A stretch of DNA of 64,000 nucleotides. Origin: Trichuris trichiura. Lineage: Eukaryota; Nematoda; Enoplea; Trichinellida; Trichuridae. Under the pieces are notes generated by a model. The model ran no database searches, was not told where the DNA came from, and saw only the letters and a list, made by a program, of their open reading frames with translations. Shown in pieces: positions 44,280 to 55,399 of the stretch; the first letter of the stretch is position 1; every line of letters starts with the position of its first letter. The position numbers and the translations under genes were made by a program. The DNA lies in the NCBI GenBank assembly GCA_037903355.1, contig JBAJFE010000042.1, positions 3,360,001-3,424,000 of the forward strand. Reading direction: 5' to 3'.

Positions 44280-44431
44280 GAAATTCAAGGGGACAGGACG
44301 AAATACGCAGCAAGAATATAAGCTATTTAGCCTTTTATAGGGTAGCCTATATAACGCGGTAAAATGGTCAAAATATTTGACAAATTAACCGCGAATAACG
44401 AGCGCCGCCTGTATATATATACATATATATA

Positions 44432-45632
44432 CAGGCGGCCCTCGTTATACGCGGCATCGTTATCTGTGGGGTTCTATACAACGCGGTTCGTCTGGCGTGA
44501 AATAGTGACGTCATCTTTTACATGGCAGTACACGAGATAGAGCCTAGAACAGTCAGTGGTTGCTGGAAGCGTTTGTGGGGAAACACAGTCACTGAATGAG
44601 AGCACTTAGGTGCCATCGATGAGGAGGTCATGGACTTAGTGAATATTTCCAGAGTTGGGAGGTGAGGGTTTCTCCTACATGATAGAAGACGATATCAGGG
44701 GGCACATAAAAGATTGTGGAGAACCGTTCACCAACGAGAAACTCGAGGAACTGATGCAATCACCTACGGACAGCGACGACGACGTTATGGAAGATACGGA
44801 CGCTCGGACACCCTCGGATTGGACACTGCAAAAGCTCATCAGTATTTTCCGGCAAGCGCATGTCCTAAAGGATATGACTGCTGACTACGATCCATCCATG
44901 GAACGCAGCAACATCGTTACATGAGGAATAACGGCTTCGTTGAAGCCGCTACCAGATTTATTCGATAAAGCGAAGAAAAGGGAGAGAGTTTCCCATAACA
45001 ATGTTTTTAAATAAAGCTCCGGCAGCTGCGGAGCCTAACATTTTAAGGCAAGAACTTTCGCTACCGACAAGCTCAGAAAACCGTAGGACTGGCTGTTCTC
45101 CAGGTGATCTGTGTGCACCTACAGAAAGTGGGTAAATTGATTCATGATGCCCTAAACGTTTCTGCAGCAGACGTTTTGCTCTGTTTGGATGTGTTCTGTG
45201 TGATGTTCACTATTTCTGTTTAAGTGCACGTTTGTGTTTTATATTTCCCCTGCACTATACCCATTCCGCGCACCAGTACATTGCTTAGCTCATTAAAGCA
45301 AGGTGATTCCCAAGCGTTTAAAGAAAGAGCATATTACTTTCATCCTTTCTTGTATCTAATGGCCTGGACTCTCATGGCTAACCCAACTGGACAAGCGCAG
45401 TCTCATTGATGTCATTATCACGTAGCTAGATTCCGTAGTACCAAGCTTCGAAGGATCACTAGGTATGATAACCGTTCCGGAAGGAATTCAAGCGGACATG
45501 ACGACATACGCAGCTAGAATACAGGCTATTTAGCCTTTTTCATAGGGTAGCCTATATAACGCGGAATTAAACTTTACGCGGTAAGATGCTCAAGTGTTGG
45601 ACGAATTAACCGCGAATAACGAGGGTCAGCTG
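44432..45632 (+). mobile_element. Tigger derivative 2, keeps the C-terminal tail
   Basis: The left end is CAGGCGGCCCTCGTTATACG and the inverted right end CAGCTGACCCTCGTTATTCG. Both are flanked by TA (44430-44431, 45633-45634). The frame at 44655-44924 (with DDIRGHIKDCGEPFTNEKLE and an acidic DSDDDVMEDTD stretch) resembles the acidic C-terminal part of TIGD1-like transposases. The DNA-binding and catalytic parts are missing. It follows derivative 1 after 20 bp of TA-rich sequence. Confidence 0.78.
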
Positions 45633-45646
45633 TATATGTATATATA

Positions 45647-46922
45647 CGAGGGATGTTGGGAAAGTTCCGGAAGGACGGTGCAGTGTTTAAGAGGATGTCA
45701 ACCGATGGGTCAAAACATGTCTGTTCTTATCTCCGTTATCTTTGGACTTGTACCAAGAAATAGCCTTATCCGACGCTGCGCCAGCATGGTACAAGCTGCT
45801 CCTAAAGTAATCGTTTTTCTTGTGATATGAAAAATCTTTATTTTGAGGTCAGAGCTAACATTACATTTCTATCCAAACTTGATTGGCAGCCGAAGAGAAC
45901 TATTCAGTCTTTGCAGCAGGTTTACGGAAATAATGCACCTTTCAAACTGGTTGCCTATGAGTGGATAAGGCGCTTCGAGGAGGGCAGAGAGGCCATCGAA
46001 GGCTGCCGGAGAGCGAGAAAACCAGCAACTGCAACGGGCGAAGGAGCCATGGCCCTTCTCTGGAACATTGTGGAAGAAGACCGCAGAGTTACCATCGGGA
46101 GGGTTGTTAAAATGGCTGGGATCTCCCTATACTCAGCATTTAGAATACTGTGGAAGCTTTCAGCTTGGTGGGTCCCGAAAGCGTTGCGCGAAGACCAGCT
46201 GGTTCGAGGCGTTAACCTTTCTCGGGAGCTTTTAACAAGAATTTAAGCAAATAAGACCGGGTTTCTGACCGTATCGTCACGGGAGATGAAACGTGGATCT
46301 GCTAATATGACTCTGAGAGTACGATGAAGTCGAAGCAGTGGTTACCCAAACGGGTCAGCAGGTTTAGTCAACTTCAAAGCGAAGCGGTCGGCTAAAAAGG
46401 TTACGGCGAGCATATTCTGGGATTCGGATGAAATAACTCTGACTTCCTGGAAAGAGAGCGAATAATCACGGCAAGTTACTACGAGCTTGTGTTACGAAAA
46501 TTAAAGACCGCACTGGCAAGAAAACGGCGCGGCAAGTCGCACCTGTGTCCTTTTCCATCACGACAACGCGTTCGCTCATTCGTCAAGGATGGTGACGAGC
46601 GTTCTTCCTGAGTTTCGGTGAGAAGTCATTCCATACTCGCCCTACAGTCGAGATCGTGCCCTGTCAGACTTTTTCCTCTTCCCAAAGTTAAAAGAACATT
46701 TAAAAGGCACGCAGTTCGAGTCAATCGATGATGCGAAAGGCGCCTTCTCGACCTGGTGCCATACGCATTCCCCAAGATTCTACAAGGAAGGTCTGCGGAG
46801 GTGGAGAAACCGTCTGCAGAAGTGCCTAGAGGTTGACGGAAGTTACGTTGAGAAATAAGTTTGATATCACCGCTAATGAAATTTTCATTTAATCTTTCCG
46901 GAAACTTTCCGAACAACCGTCG
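45647..46922 (+). mobile_element. Full-length but decayed mariner element
   Basis: The left terminus CGAGGGATGTTGGGAAAGTT and the inverted right terminus (CGACGGTTGTTCGGAAAGTT) delimit about 1276 bp, the usual mariner size. TA precedes the left end; the right flank reads TG. The frame at 45827-46246 covers the N-terminal domain (FEVRANITFLSKLDWQPKRT, YEWIRRFEEGREAIEG, then RRVTIGRVVKMAGIS). Near 46270 a TGDET-type motif is followed by stops. At 46770-46858 the C-terminus RFYKEGLRRWRNRLQKCLEV and a closing VEK are still readable. Multiple stops and frameshifts in the catalytic core make it inactive. It begins 14 bp after the second Tigger. Confidence 0.88.
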
Positions 46923-47873
46923 TGTATGACACATCTGAAATGTTTGAGATCGACCCGAGAAATGGGAAACTGACAGCGACAGGGAGCCGTACGAACAGCG
47001 AAAGTGCATTCTTCATGATAAAATTATGGTCAAACTTACACGCAAAACCTCACCATGCAAACCTAGATGTTATATTCTGCAGTGACGTTCTCATTATTTC
47101 CTCCAGGACAAAAAGTGCATTGAGATACGAAACTAAGAATACGAAGAACCTAACGTATTATGAAAACATAAGCTTTCCTCCCAGAAAAGCAATTTCCTGT
47201 TTCGTTTTCAGTAGCACTTAATGCTACGAATGTTAATACGTTAAGCCTCAGTTGTGGAAAGTTTTGTGCTCTGAAAACTACATACGCGTTTTCATAATAA
47301 ACAGTTGACCCTTTGGCATGGAAGGGATGCATCTACTAAAAAGAAGAAAACTATAATCATAAGCTGCATCTAGTAAAAGGGCGTGCTAAATGCTAGCAAC
47401 AGTTCCCCCTCCGACAGCTAACGAAGGAAAAGGCTAATTCTGAAATCTGCTCAAGCATGTTTTGATAAAGAAATTTCGTTATTCGCTTCACTGGCTTCGC
47501 TAGCCTGAAGGAGATAGCATTTTAAAAGCAGAATAAACGTGAGCTGGGGTTATGAAATACTTTTTTAAATACTAAAAGACAATTTAAGTTAAAACTTACA
47601 TGCACCGCTTGTAAAGCGGAGAGAAGAATGGCGCTTGGTCTCTGATTCGCGTGTTAAAGAATATTTGTTTTCAACACTGCCCCAGGCGTAGTGCATCTTA
47701 GACAATACAGCAAAAATGGGAACAGTCAGCAAAGCTGGTTTGAAATAAGAAACTCTGACGGTAATTGTCTAGCGCTGCACTATTCTAACATAGTGTACCA
47801 GGACACAAGAACGTTGTGAGCTGAAAACCTGAGGAAATCAATACTGGTAATAACAGAAATCAACTTCCATTAA
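46923..47873. other. No gene recognised
   Basis: One plus-strand frame (46922-47221) is open but unrecognised. No terminal repeats were found. Confidence 0.4.
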
Positions 47874-47875
47874 TA

Positions 47876-48901
47876 CAGTAGAAACTCCATCATCGGCATT
47901 TGGCGAGGAGAACAATAGACTTGCAGTATGATGAACGATGTCCAAGTTGTGACCCTGTTACTTCTTAAAAGGACTGGTCCAGTTTTCTGAATAGGCCGTA
48001 TTAAACCTACCGCTGTTTTTGCAGTCTTGTAAATCGCTCTCTGAGCAAACTACCTTTACTTTAGTAGCAGTCAGTACTCAGGTATTAGAGGGCGGTCGAT
48101 CGTGCGAGCAGTACTGAAGTGTACCAAACAATTTATAATTGAACATCGCTTGCTCGTTGCGTCATTTTTCAGTTTATTGCACAAATTGCTAAAATTTAGA
48201 TTACTGTTTCTTCAAAAGTAGCATGCAAATTTTTTTTGAAAAGTTGGTTTGTTCTGCACAGTCACTAGCATTTCGCACCAGTTTCTTTAGAATTTCTGAC
48301 TATTGGATAAGGTTAGCCTTCTCGATACGCCATGTCTTCAAACAGAAAACGGATAATACTTTCCTTAAAAGAGAAGTCTAAGATAATAGAAGTGCTGAAA
48401 AGGGGAGAATCAGGCTGTTCATTGAGTGAAAATTACAGTGTCGGTGCCGCGACGGTCTCTGCCATTAAGAAGCGAGGAGATGTCATCCAAGATTACTCAG
48501 AAAAGTTAGTCGATGAGGTCAGGTGTACCAAGCGGAAAGTTATGCATTCTTCTAAAGTTGAAGAGGTTGAGGAAGCCATCTATGCCTGGTTCATCCAGAA
48601 TCGCGTCGCCAGAAAATATCTGGACCGGTAATATGCAAAAAGATGCTTTACTTTAACGTGATGCTAAACGGCGATGCTGACTTTAAGGCCAGTGAGGGTT
48701 AGCTTGGTAACTTCAAGGCTTGGTATTGATACGGTTTAAATGCAAATGAGGCGGATGCGCGCATGAGCTACTCTTCGAAGAGTACAACTTAGAATGCTCG
48801 CAGAAAAAAACCAATAAACAAAGAAAACCTCGATTATCAGAATTTTTCGTTATCGCAACCACCCCCTGCAACAATTGCTTCCGATAATCGAGCTTTTACT
48901 G
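47876..48901 (+). mobile_element. Jerky-like Tigger derivative with TA duplication
   Basis: The left end CAGTAGAAACTCCATCATCGG and the inverted right end CAGTAAAAGCTCGATTATCGG agree at about 17 of 21 positions; TA flanks both (47874-47875, 48902-48903). The right end also matches the terminus at 37263. It retains the N-terminal transposase domain (48332-48760) and lacks the rest. Confidence 0.8.
48332..48760 (+). pseudogene. Jerky/Tigger transposase N-terminal domains
   Basis: The frame opens with ATG at 48332 (MSSNRKRIILSLKEKSKIIE). The CENP-B-type helix-turn-helix is clear (LKRGESGCSLSENYSVGAAT, then VSAIKKRGD). The second DNA-binding domain starts at about residue 80 (EAIYAWFIQNRV). It continues after a frameshift near 48600 (KMLYFNVMLNGDADFKASEG), the jerky-family ALKFNxxLGGDPDFKAS block. 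The frame then decays, and the DDE domain is absent. This is an N-terminal counterpart to the C-terminal tail at 37464-37680, not the same copy. Confidence 0.82.
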
Positions 48902-48903
48902 TA

Positions 48904-49766
48904 GTTCGCAAACGAGAAACAGGAAACGGCTCTCATCGTATGTCTGCAGTGTAAGCCGGTGTGATCAAACTACCGAGTACTGAACAGAGATAAACTTAAA
49001 AATAGGATGCATGGCAATACTACAGAAAAATCAGAATGGATGAAGAAAAGCTTCTTTCTGAAAATATTTGCAAATCTTGTATACTAATATCAGTACTGAT
49101 TTCGTTTTACCTTTAACTTAACCTGGTTTAATAATTTCGTTTCTATTCTTATTCACACATTAGGTTTTTACGCTTGCGTGAGCGTCAGTGTTACTTCATT
49201 CCAGCAATGTCACAAGGGTTTCTATGGCCGCTGCTTGCCGTTATATGAACTGTTGATACGTCCCGTACGTTGCATGACACAAAACTCGCATGCTAATCTG
49301 ATCCTGTTTGCTAGCCGGCTCAGCGTTTGCCGTGGTGGTAAGTTGCACTTGCATGGCCAAAAAGCGTAGTACCTTAAGCTCACATAGACTGAATTATCCC
49401 TTACTTGGACTTTGAGAAAGGCGACAAGTTTCCGTAAGGTTCTTGACTGATGTCTAAATTGACGTTGGCTGGCTTTCAGGGCAGGAAATGAGACAGTACT
49501 CATACTCGAGCTGCAGCCCGTAAGTCCTCTTATTAAAAGTGACTGAATGCAGCATAACCTTAGCCAAAACTAGAATATGATTCTGTCTAGCCAGCTATGC
49601 GCTTTTACTTAGTATCCCACCGCAGTTTTGCTTTGTTGCTGCCCGTGAATCTAAGCCACATAACCTTATTAGCTTAGAGAACCACGATTAGAGAATGATT
49701 TCGCCTAAGACAGCCATACGCTACTATACCGTTTCTAGATTACGCGTGACAGAAAAAAGGTATACA
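48904..49766. other. No gene recognised
   Basis: Short frames on both strands near 49178-49503 overlap each other and show no family resemblance. Confidence 0.4.
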
Positions 49767-50675
49767 CAGTAGAACCTCTGCTATCTCAACCCCATCTGCG
49801 GAGCCGGTGGTTAAGACCACAAAAATATTCTGAAATAAACAGGAGACAAAAGGATATTAGAATTCTACTTTTAAGTTTTACTGGAGGAATGCGCAAGAAG
49901 CATTTCTTCAAACAGGCACAGCCGATATTTCATTCTCACACCTCAGTGAAATTGAGTTGATACTTTATCCTTACCTTATTTATAGTTTTAAGATATCTTT
50001 TGGACTATTTTGAATCTTGTTTGCTCAGGTCAACTGCAGATATTCAGCGCTCTTATTATTTAACCAGGACTAACCCTTGATTGAAAGGTTAGGTTTTAAA
50101 AATCCTTCGGAGTCGGTTCGAAACAAGCAGCAAACCAGAAAAACTGTTAGTCCTGCTCCAGAAGTAGAAACGCAGGAAAAATTGCGACTAGGGCTATCCA
50201 AGAAATGCCATACTCTGGCTATCTACAGAAACAAAGCTTTGATTAGTCAGTAAATTTTTTTCTTCTAAATACATTTGAAATTTAGCATGGTGCCGCCTAT
50301 TCGAAAGGAAGGTCGCAGAAAGGTAGAGGCAGTGTTCTAATTAAGAGGCAACATAATAACTGGAACATCTTTACTACTGTTGTGGTATTCAGAGCTGACT
50401 TAAGAACTGGAGCAACAGGAAGCAACAATAACATCCTTTTACAAAGCTCACTGAATAGCGAACGAAAGAAAACACAACCAGCTACAGCGAACGACAGCGA
50501 AGCAAGAAGGGAGCGCGAACAGCGGGTCACACCGTTGGGAATCCGCCAAACGTGAGTCATCCTGAGACGCGTAGTTGATACGCTCCTATTGACGTGCCAG
50601 TTTGCATTCCTCAACAACTACATATACTCAATTCATAGTTCTGTTGATTGAGTTCGGATAACAAAGGTTCTACTG
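49767..50675. mobile_element. Tigger-type MITE
   Basis: The left end CAGTAGAACCTCTGCTATCT and the inverted right end CAGTAGAACCTTTGTTATCC match at about 17 of 20 positions. TA follows the right end (50676-50677); the left flank reads TACA. No transposase domain was recognised inside. Confidence 0.72.
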
Positions 50676-50754
50676 TACTTGAATTCTACTTTTAGCTTAG
50701 GCTTAAGTGGCTCACAGTCACCGTGGGCGCGGAACCTGTCCTCGTCAGGACGTG

Positions 50755-51045
50755 TCGATGTTAACCGTTTCGCCTCCAGCCGCATTTTTCAGGTTTGACA
50801 ACGGCAACTTATTGCTTTAGCATTCCAGGGTGCTGTTCCCCTCACGGCTTTCTTTTACCTTTCGACCAAGCAATAGCTATGGTGCATCACGTCGCGGCGA
50901 AGCGACCGTGTTCGTGTGTCGTAGCTATTGCTTGACCGAAAGATAGAAGGAAGGCGCTGAGAGGAACTACACTCTGCAATGGGAAAGCAAAAAGTATCTG
51001 TTGCTTGACTGAAGTGTACGGCTAGCGGCGAAAATGTCCGTGTTC
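50755..51045. repeat. Imperfect hairpin repeat
   Basis: The arms of roughly 120 bp include TTTCGACCAAGCAATAGCTA on the left and TAGCTATTGCTTGACCGAAA on the right, around a loop near 50895-50910. Outer pairs include TTCGCCTCCAGCCG with CGGCTAGCGGCGAA. It immediately precedes the much larger inverted repeat at 51046. Confidence 0.75.
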
Positions 51046-52300
51046 AACCATCAACCGATCACAGGCAGTTCGCGCCACCAACTCTCCGCCGGGACAACTA
51101 TCGCCCGGACAACTCGCCAGCGGAAAAACTCACCGCCGCCAAGTCGCCGTGGCAAACTATCTGAGACTAACTCGCCGCTGCTGATTCTATTCTTCTCTAT
51201 TCTTTGTTACGGCCGTTTTGACACGGCCATTACGGTAAGTGAATGCAGTCTTCAGTTGGACTTGCTGCGCTGTTACAAGATAACAACATTTTGCTTATGC
51301 TAAGTAGAAACAGGGGAAGGAAAACGTAGCTTTTCATGCTTGGGCCGTTGCGCTGCTGTGCATAAAAATTGCCTAGTATAAAGGGAGCAAGCCACTAAGG
51401 GACATCCGACATGAATTGCAGTAGATAGACTGACTCATCTAGTACGCTGAAGATAGAAAAATAATTGCAGCAAAATGTTTAGCAGCTATTCAGTCTGCCA
51501 TCCACAGAGAACTGAGCTAGCTATTATTATCCAAGTTTCTTGGCAGCATGGCTACAGTGTGGAACATGGAGGAACGTGTTACCTAGCTAACGATGATTTC
51601 ACCAGAGCCAAGTATACCATTGGTGGGTAGGAAGGAACGTAGCCACAGAAATTGTCACCCATGAAAACCTTTACATTAAAAAAAAGGCTATCGTTATCGG
51701 AACACAATTCAGTGACAATTTCAGTTGCCACATTCCTTCCTACTCAGCAATGGTATACTTGGCTCTGACAAAATCACCGTTAGCTAGGTAACACGTTCCT
51801 ACGTGTTCCACACTGTAGCCATGCTGCCAAGAAACTTGGATAATAATAGCCAGCTCAGTTCTGTGTGGACGGTAGACTCAATAGCTGCTAAACATTTTGC
51901 TGCAATTATTTTTCTATCTTCAGCGTACTGGGTGAATCAGTCCATCTACTGCAATTCATGTCGGGTGTCCATTAGCCACTTGCTCCCTTTATACTAGGCA
52001 ATTTTTATGCACAGCAGCACTACGGCCCAAGCAGGAACAACTTCATTTTTCTTCCTCTGTTTCTACTTGGCATAAGCAAAATGTTGTACCTTGTAACAGC
52101 GCAGCAAGTACAACTGAAGACCGCAGTCGCTTACCGTCATGGCCGCGCCAACATGCCCGTAACAAAGAATAAAGGAGACGGAACTGGCCGCACGAGTCGC
52201 TCCGGCGGTGACTTGTTCTGGCGATGAATTGTTCCGCATCGACTCGTCCCGGCGACGAACTGTCCAGTAGCGAACTTCATGAACTCTCGTGGTTAGTTGA
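51046..52300. repeat. Long inverted repeat, about 600-bp arms and 54-bp loop
   Basis: The left arm (about 51046-51657) and right arm (about 51712-52300) are inverted copies with high identity over their full length; for example GCATAAAAATTGCCTAGTAT and the GCTGCTAAACATTTTGCTGC region pair. The loop is near 51658-51711. Near the outer ends each arm carries a degenerate short tandem motif around AACTCGCCG. No transposase or clear target duplication was found. Confidence 0.85.
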
Positions 52301-52413
52301 TAGCACAAAGCGCTTTGACTCTGATTTATGGTTTGCGATGCGCCGCAGCTGAAGGAGCATCCTTCAGTGATGCTCGGGCCGAAACTTTATTTGTCGAAAG
52401 CGAAAAGCAAATA

Positions 52414-53919
52414 CAGTAGGCCCTCGTTATTCGCGGTTTTTGGTTCCAGGACTTTCCGCGTATAACAAATTCCGCGTAAAGTCAAGTCCCCTGCGCAAAA
52501 TATAGAATCCTTTGTAAATAACATGCGCGCTTTCTCGTGTAGACTACAAATAGACACGAAATTGCTCGTAGTTACTAATATCAATTAGTGTTAAATAAAT
52601 AGTTTAGTGAAGAACATATTAAAGAAAATAATGACATTCAACTAACCAAAAATATATTGGAATGCGAATTACTTTCAGAATACACTGTTTCAGCTGTACA
52701 CGAAATATACAGGCTTTTATTGTTACGGTATTGCCCCGTTATTTCAGTATAAACAAAGTTAGTACGAAGCTACGGACAACATCGTAACAATAAAGACTGC
52801 GTACTCCGCATGAACTAATACAGTTCCGCGCAAAGAAACTGTTCCAATGATGTAAGCGAAAAGTAAAATCGCTGAACCTCAGCTGGCACCATTGATTCCA
52901 GTACGTCTTTACCAACAATCGTTGCTTGCACCTTCACATCAGCTTTATCTTTTACTTGAATGTTAGCTAGGTAGAAGATTTTTCAGGCGGTATGACCTTT
53001 TCCGCTGAGTGGCAGAGTTCATGCTGATGATAAGTCACTGGTGATCCGAAAGGCCTATGTTGAAAGTTAATTAACTTCTGCTGGCTGCAGAAGCAAAAGC
53101 GTTCCGGAAGCTTTGAGGCAACCATCTTCTATTGTCACCTAAGCATAAAATTCTTCTCTCAGCATTCTCAACATTCAACAATTAAAACCCAGGTCGTATA
53201 GCAGCTGTCAGTATTGAGCAACGACTATCTTGGATGAACATAATGGGGTGACGATTCTGACATCCATTTGCACTTTTCACTAATAGAAGTGGTTAAACTA
53301 TGCTGCAAATTTCATTTTTTTTACTTAAAATTGTTGCACACAAACGACATTTCAAGTTCAGTAGACTAAGCTGTGCTGTTAGCATTTTCAATCTTTGCTG
53401 TTGTTAACAGACTTCTTAATCCATCAAGCAGGCAATTAGCTTAAGCAAATTTAAAACTTTGCTGCACTAAGCGATCTTACAATGTTTCTTCAGAAAACGT
53501 ATGCAGCCTTTCTGAGACAGTCAATATTGAAAACTTAACTGCTTCTATGGGTAAGGAAGTTCATTACTATTCATAAGCCATTATGATTTAAGAAATTGAC
53601 TTACAATAGCATGAGGCATCTAAGCTTAATTTGGGGTAATGAGAAACTAAAAGCAACAAGTGAGTGATAGCACATTGGAGTAACACGAGGTATTAGCATT
53701 ACGCGCAGGGTTGAGAAGACATAAGAATAGAAAAAAACATTTTCTCAGGCCACGTCATGGAATCCTACCACCACATACACAAAAAAGGATACAGCGCTGC
53801 TATCATGTTCAGCAGCGGTTCGTCAATCTCTGCTAAAAATTAAGTCATTGCTTTCTAAAGACAAACCGCGTTGCGTCAAATCCGCGAATAAAAAGACCGC
53901 GTATAACGAGGGCCTACTG
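52414..53919. mobile_element. Tigger-type non-autonomous element, TA duplication
   Basis: The left end CAGTAGGCCCTCGTTATTCG and the inverted right end CAGTAGGCCCTCGTTATACG differ at one of 20 bases. TA flanks both (52412-52413, 53920-53921). The termini resemble those at 43207 and 44432. No transposase frame was found within 1506 bp. Confidence 0.85.
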
Positions 53920-53921
53920 TA

Positions 53922-54778
53922 CTAATAAACCCTTTTGCTTACTGTACCTCAAAAACACGCTGAGTATGGTTACTAACACTTCATCCGCAACAGTCGGTTA
54001 GGTGGCTTCAGAATTCTGGACTAACGACGTAGTTCTGAAGAACGCTTTTCGCGTGTTTGGCCTTCTGGCTCTGGCAGAGATGGTCACAATGTCGCGTTGC
54101 AATGACGCAGTTGCTGCTCCTACGGTGACTTCGGTCTCGGTAGGATCCACCAAACATACTGAATGTCCCTGTTTTTAGTCGACTCTGCATCCCTACACTG
54201 GAACATCCTTTCACGTTCGACCGCTGAGTTTGGTTGACATATGGTTCCTAACTTTTTGTCATTGATTCAACCAAATATGCGATGTCTCCTTTCTTTTTTC
54301 TTATGATCCGTCGAGTCTACGGCTTTGTTCGCGTAACTAGTCTTGTTGAGAGTAGCGCTGTCTACATCACCAATTAGTTTTGTTGATGAAACACGCTGTT
54401 TCACTTTCATGCATTACTATTGCAGTTAGTACTGTAGCTTGTGTCTTCTCTTGCGTTGTTCGCTCTTACTTTTCCTTTTTGTTTCTACTCGCGTCGATGC
54501 ATCCAACAGGAATAAATATCCAACAAATCTCTTATAAGCACTTTTTCACCAACTGTAACGGTATAGGGTTCCTTGTTGTTAGAGCACATCTGCTGACACA
54601 CTCGTGATACGATTGGGCAGTTTTACTGTGTTGCGCAGGACATGAAAACGGGAACAGCACGCATCGTCTCGCACGCTGATCAATCCCCTCTTCCTCTGTC
54701 TTCCCCCTTTATAGCAATTTACCCGTCTTGATTGCTCAGTATCACTTCGGAGCAACTTAACACCTGGACCGTTTTTAC
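53922..54778. other. No gene recognised
   Basis: The sequence before the pogo-like fragment shows no N-terminal transposase domain; unrecognised frames at 54008-54214 (minus) and 54380-54607 (plus) are short. Confidence 0.4.
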
Positions 54779-55078
54779 GTGTCCACCTCACCAATATTTT
54801 TCGATATGATTGGCAATAGAACCGTGGACAGTAGAAACATGAAGTCTATTGTAGTGAAGAGCACTGGCCATGAAAGAACTCACTTCACGGTGGTGCTGTC
54901 ATACGTAGCTAATGGAATGAAGCTGAAGCCTATGGTCATATTTAAGAGGAAAAGGCGGTCAAATGAGGATTTTCCTACTGGCTTTTTTGTCCACTTTCAT
55001 GAGAACGGCTGGATGGATGAACAGGGTGTGAGATTGTGGATTGACAACGTCTAGAGAAAAAGGCCTGGGCATAATAAC
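54779..55078 (+). pseudogene. Pogo/Tigger-like transposase, left part (interrupted)
   Basis: The frame includes FDMIGNRTVDSRNMKSIVVK, then THFTVVLSYVANGMKLKPMV and the WMDEQGVRLWIDNV segment, all within the DDE catalytic domain of the Tigger/pogo group. A stop at 55052 is followed by RKRPGHNN. There the LTR element begins at 55079, and the coding sequence resumes at 60496. The DNA-binding N-terminus is missing. Confidence 0.85.
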
Positions 55079-55399
55079 TGTGCGTACCCTGCAATTAGAT
55101 TGACGGCCGGCCCTCCTGTGGCATGTTGATGTACAGTCGCATGGCCTGCGCCAGCCAGGTGTCATGCTCTGCCCGACGTTAATATTGACCACTATGATGC
55201 ACATGTAATGGTCCATTTGTTCCAGATAGTGCGGAATTAGCTTAATGGGGCAAGCAAGAGTATATAAGGAGCAACTGACGGAAGGCAGGGGGTTGTTGTC
55301 GTTACTGTGGATAGACGAACGGTTGACGTATCGAGGGACGAATAAATATTCTTTGGGTTTTACGCGTGAATTGGACAAATGTCGGAATCGGAAACCACA
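55079..55399 (+). repeat. 5' LTR of the gypsy-type element
   Basis: The 321-bp LTR begins TGTGCGTACC and ends GGAAACCACA, with a TATATAAGG box near 55261. It differs from the 3' LTR at about 14 positions. It includes the ATG of gag at 55379. The flanks ATAAC (55074-55078) and ACAAC (60491-60495) are a probable 5-bp target duplication with one mismatch. Confidence 0.85.

Larger units (their letters stand above)
43207..44411 (+). mobile_element. Tigger derivative 1, keeps the N-terminal half
   Basis: The left end CAGTCGGCTCTCGTTATCCG and inverted right end (CAGGCGGCGCTCGTTATTCG) bracket 1205 bp; TA follows the right end (44412-44413), while the left flank reads CA. The sequence just inside both ends (GGTTCTATACAACGC, TAGCCTATATAACGCGG) is shared with 44432-45632. 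It encodes only the DNA-binding half of a transposase and contains a nested hAT MITE. Confidence 0.82.

Noticed and set aside
37263..48901. One 11.6 kb Tigger element between two related termini
   Set aside because: The terminus at 48901 has its own left partner at 47876 with TA on both sides, and unrelated genes lie between.
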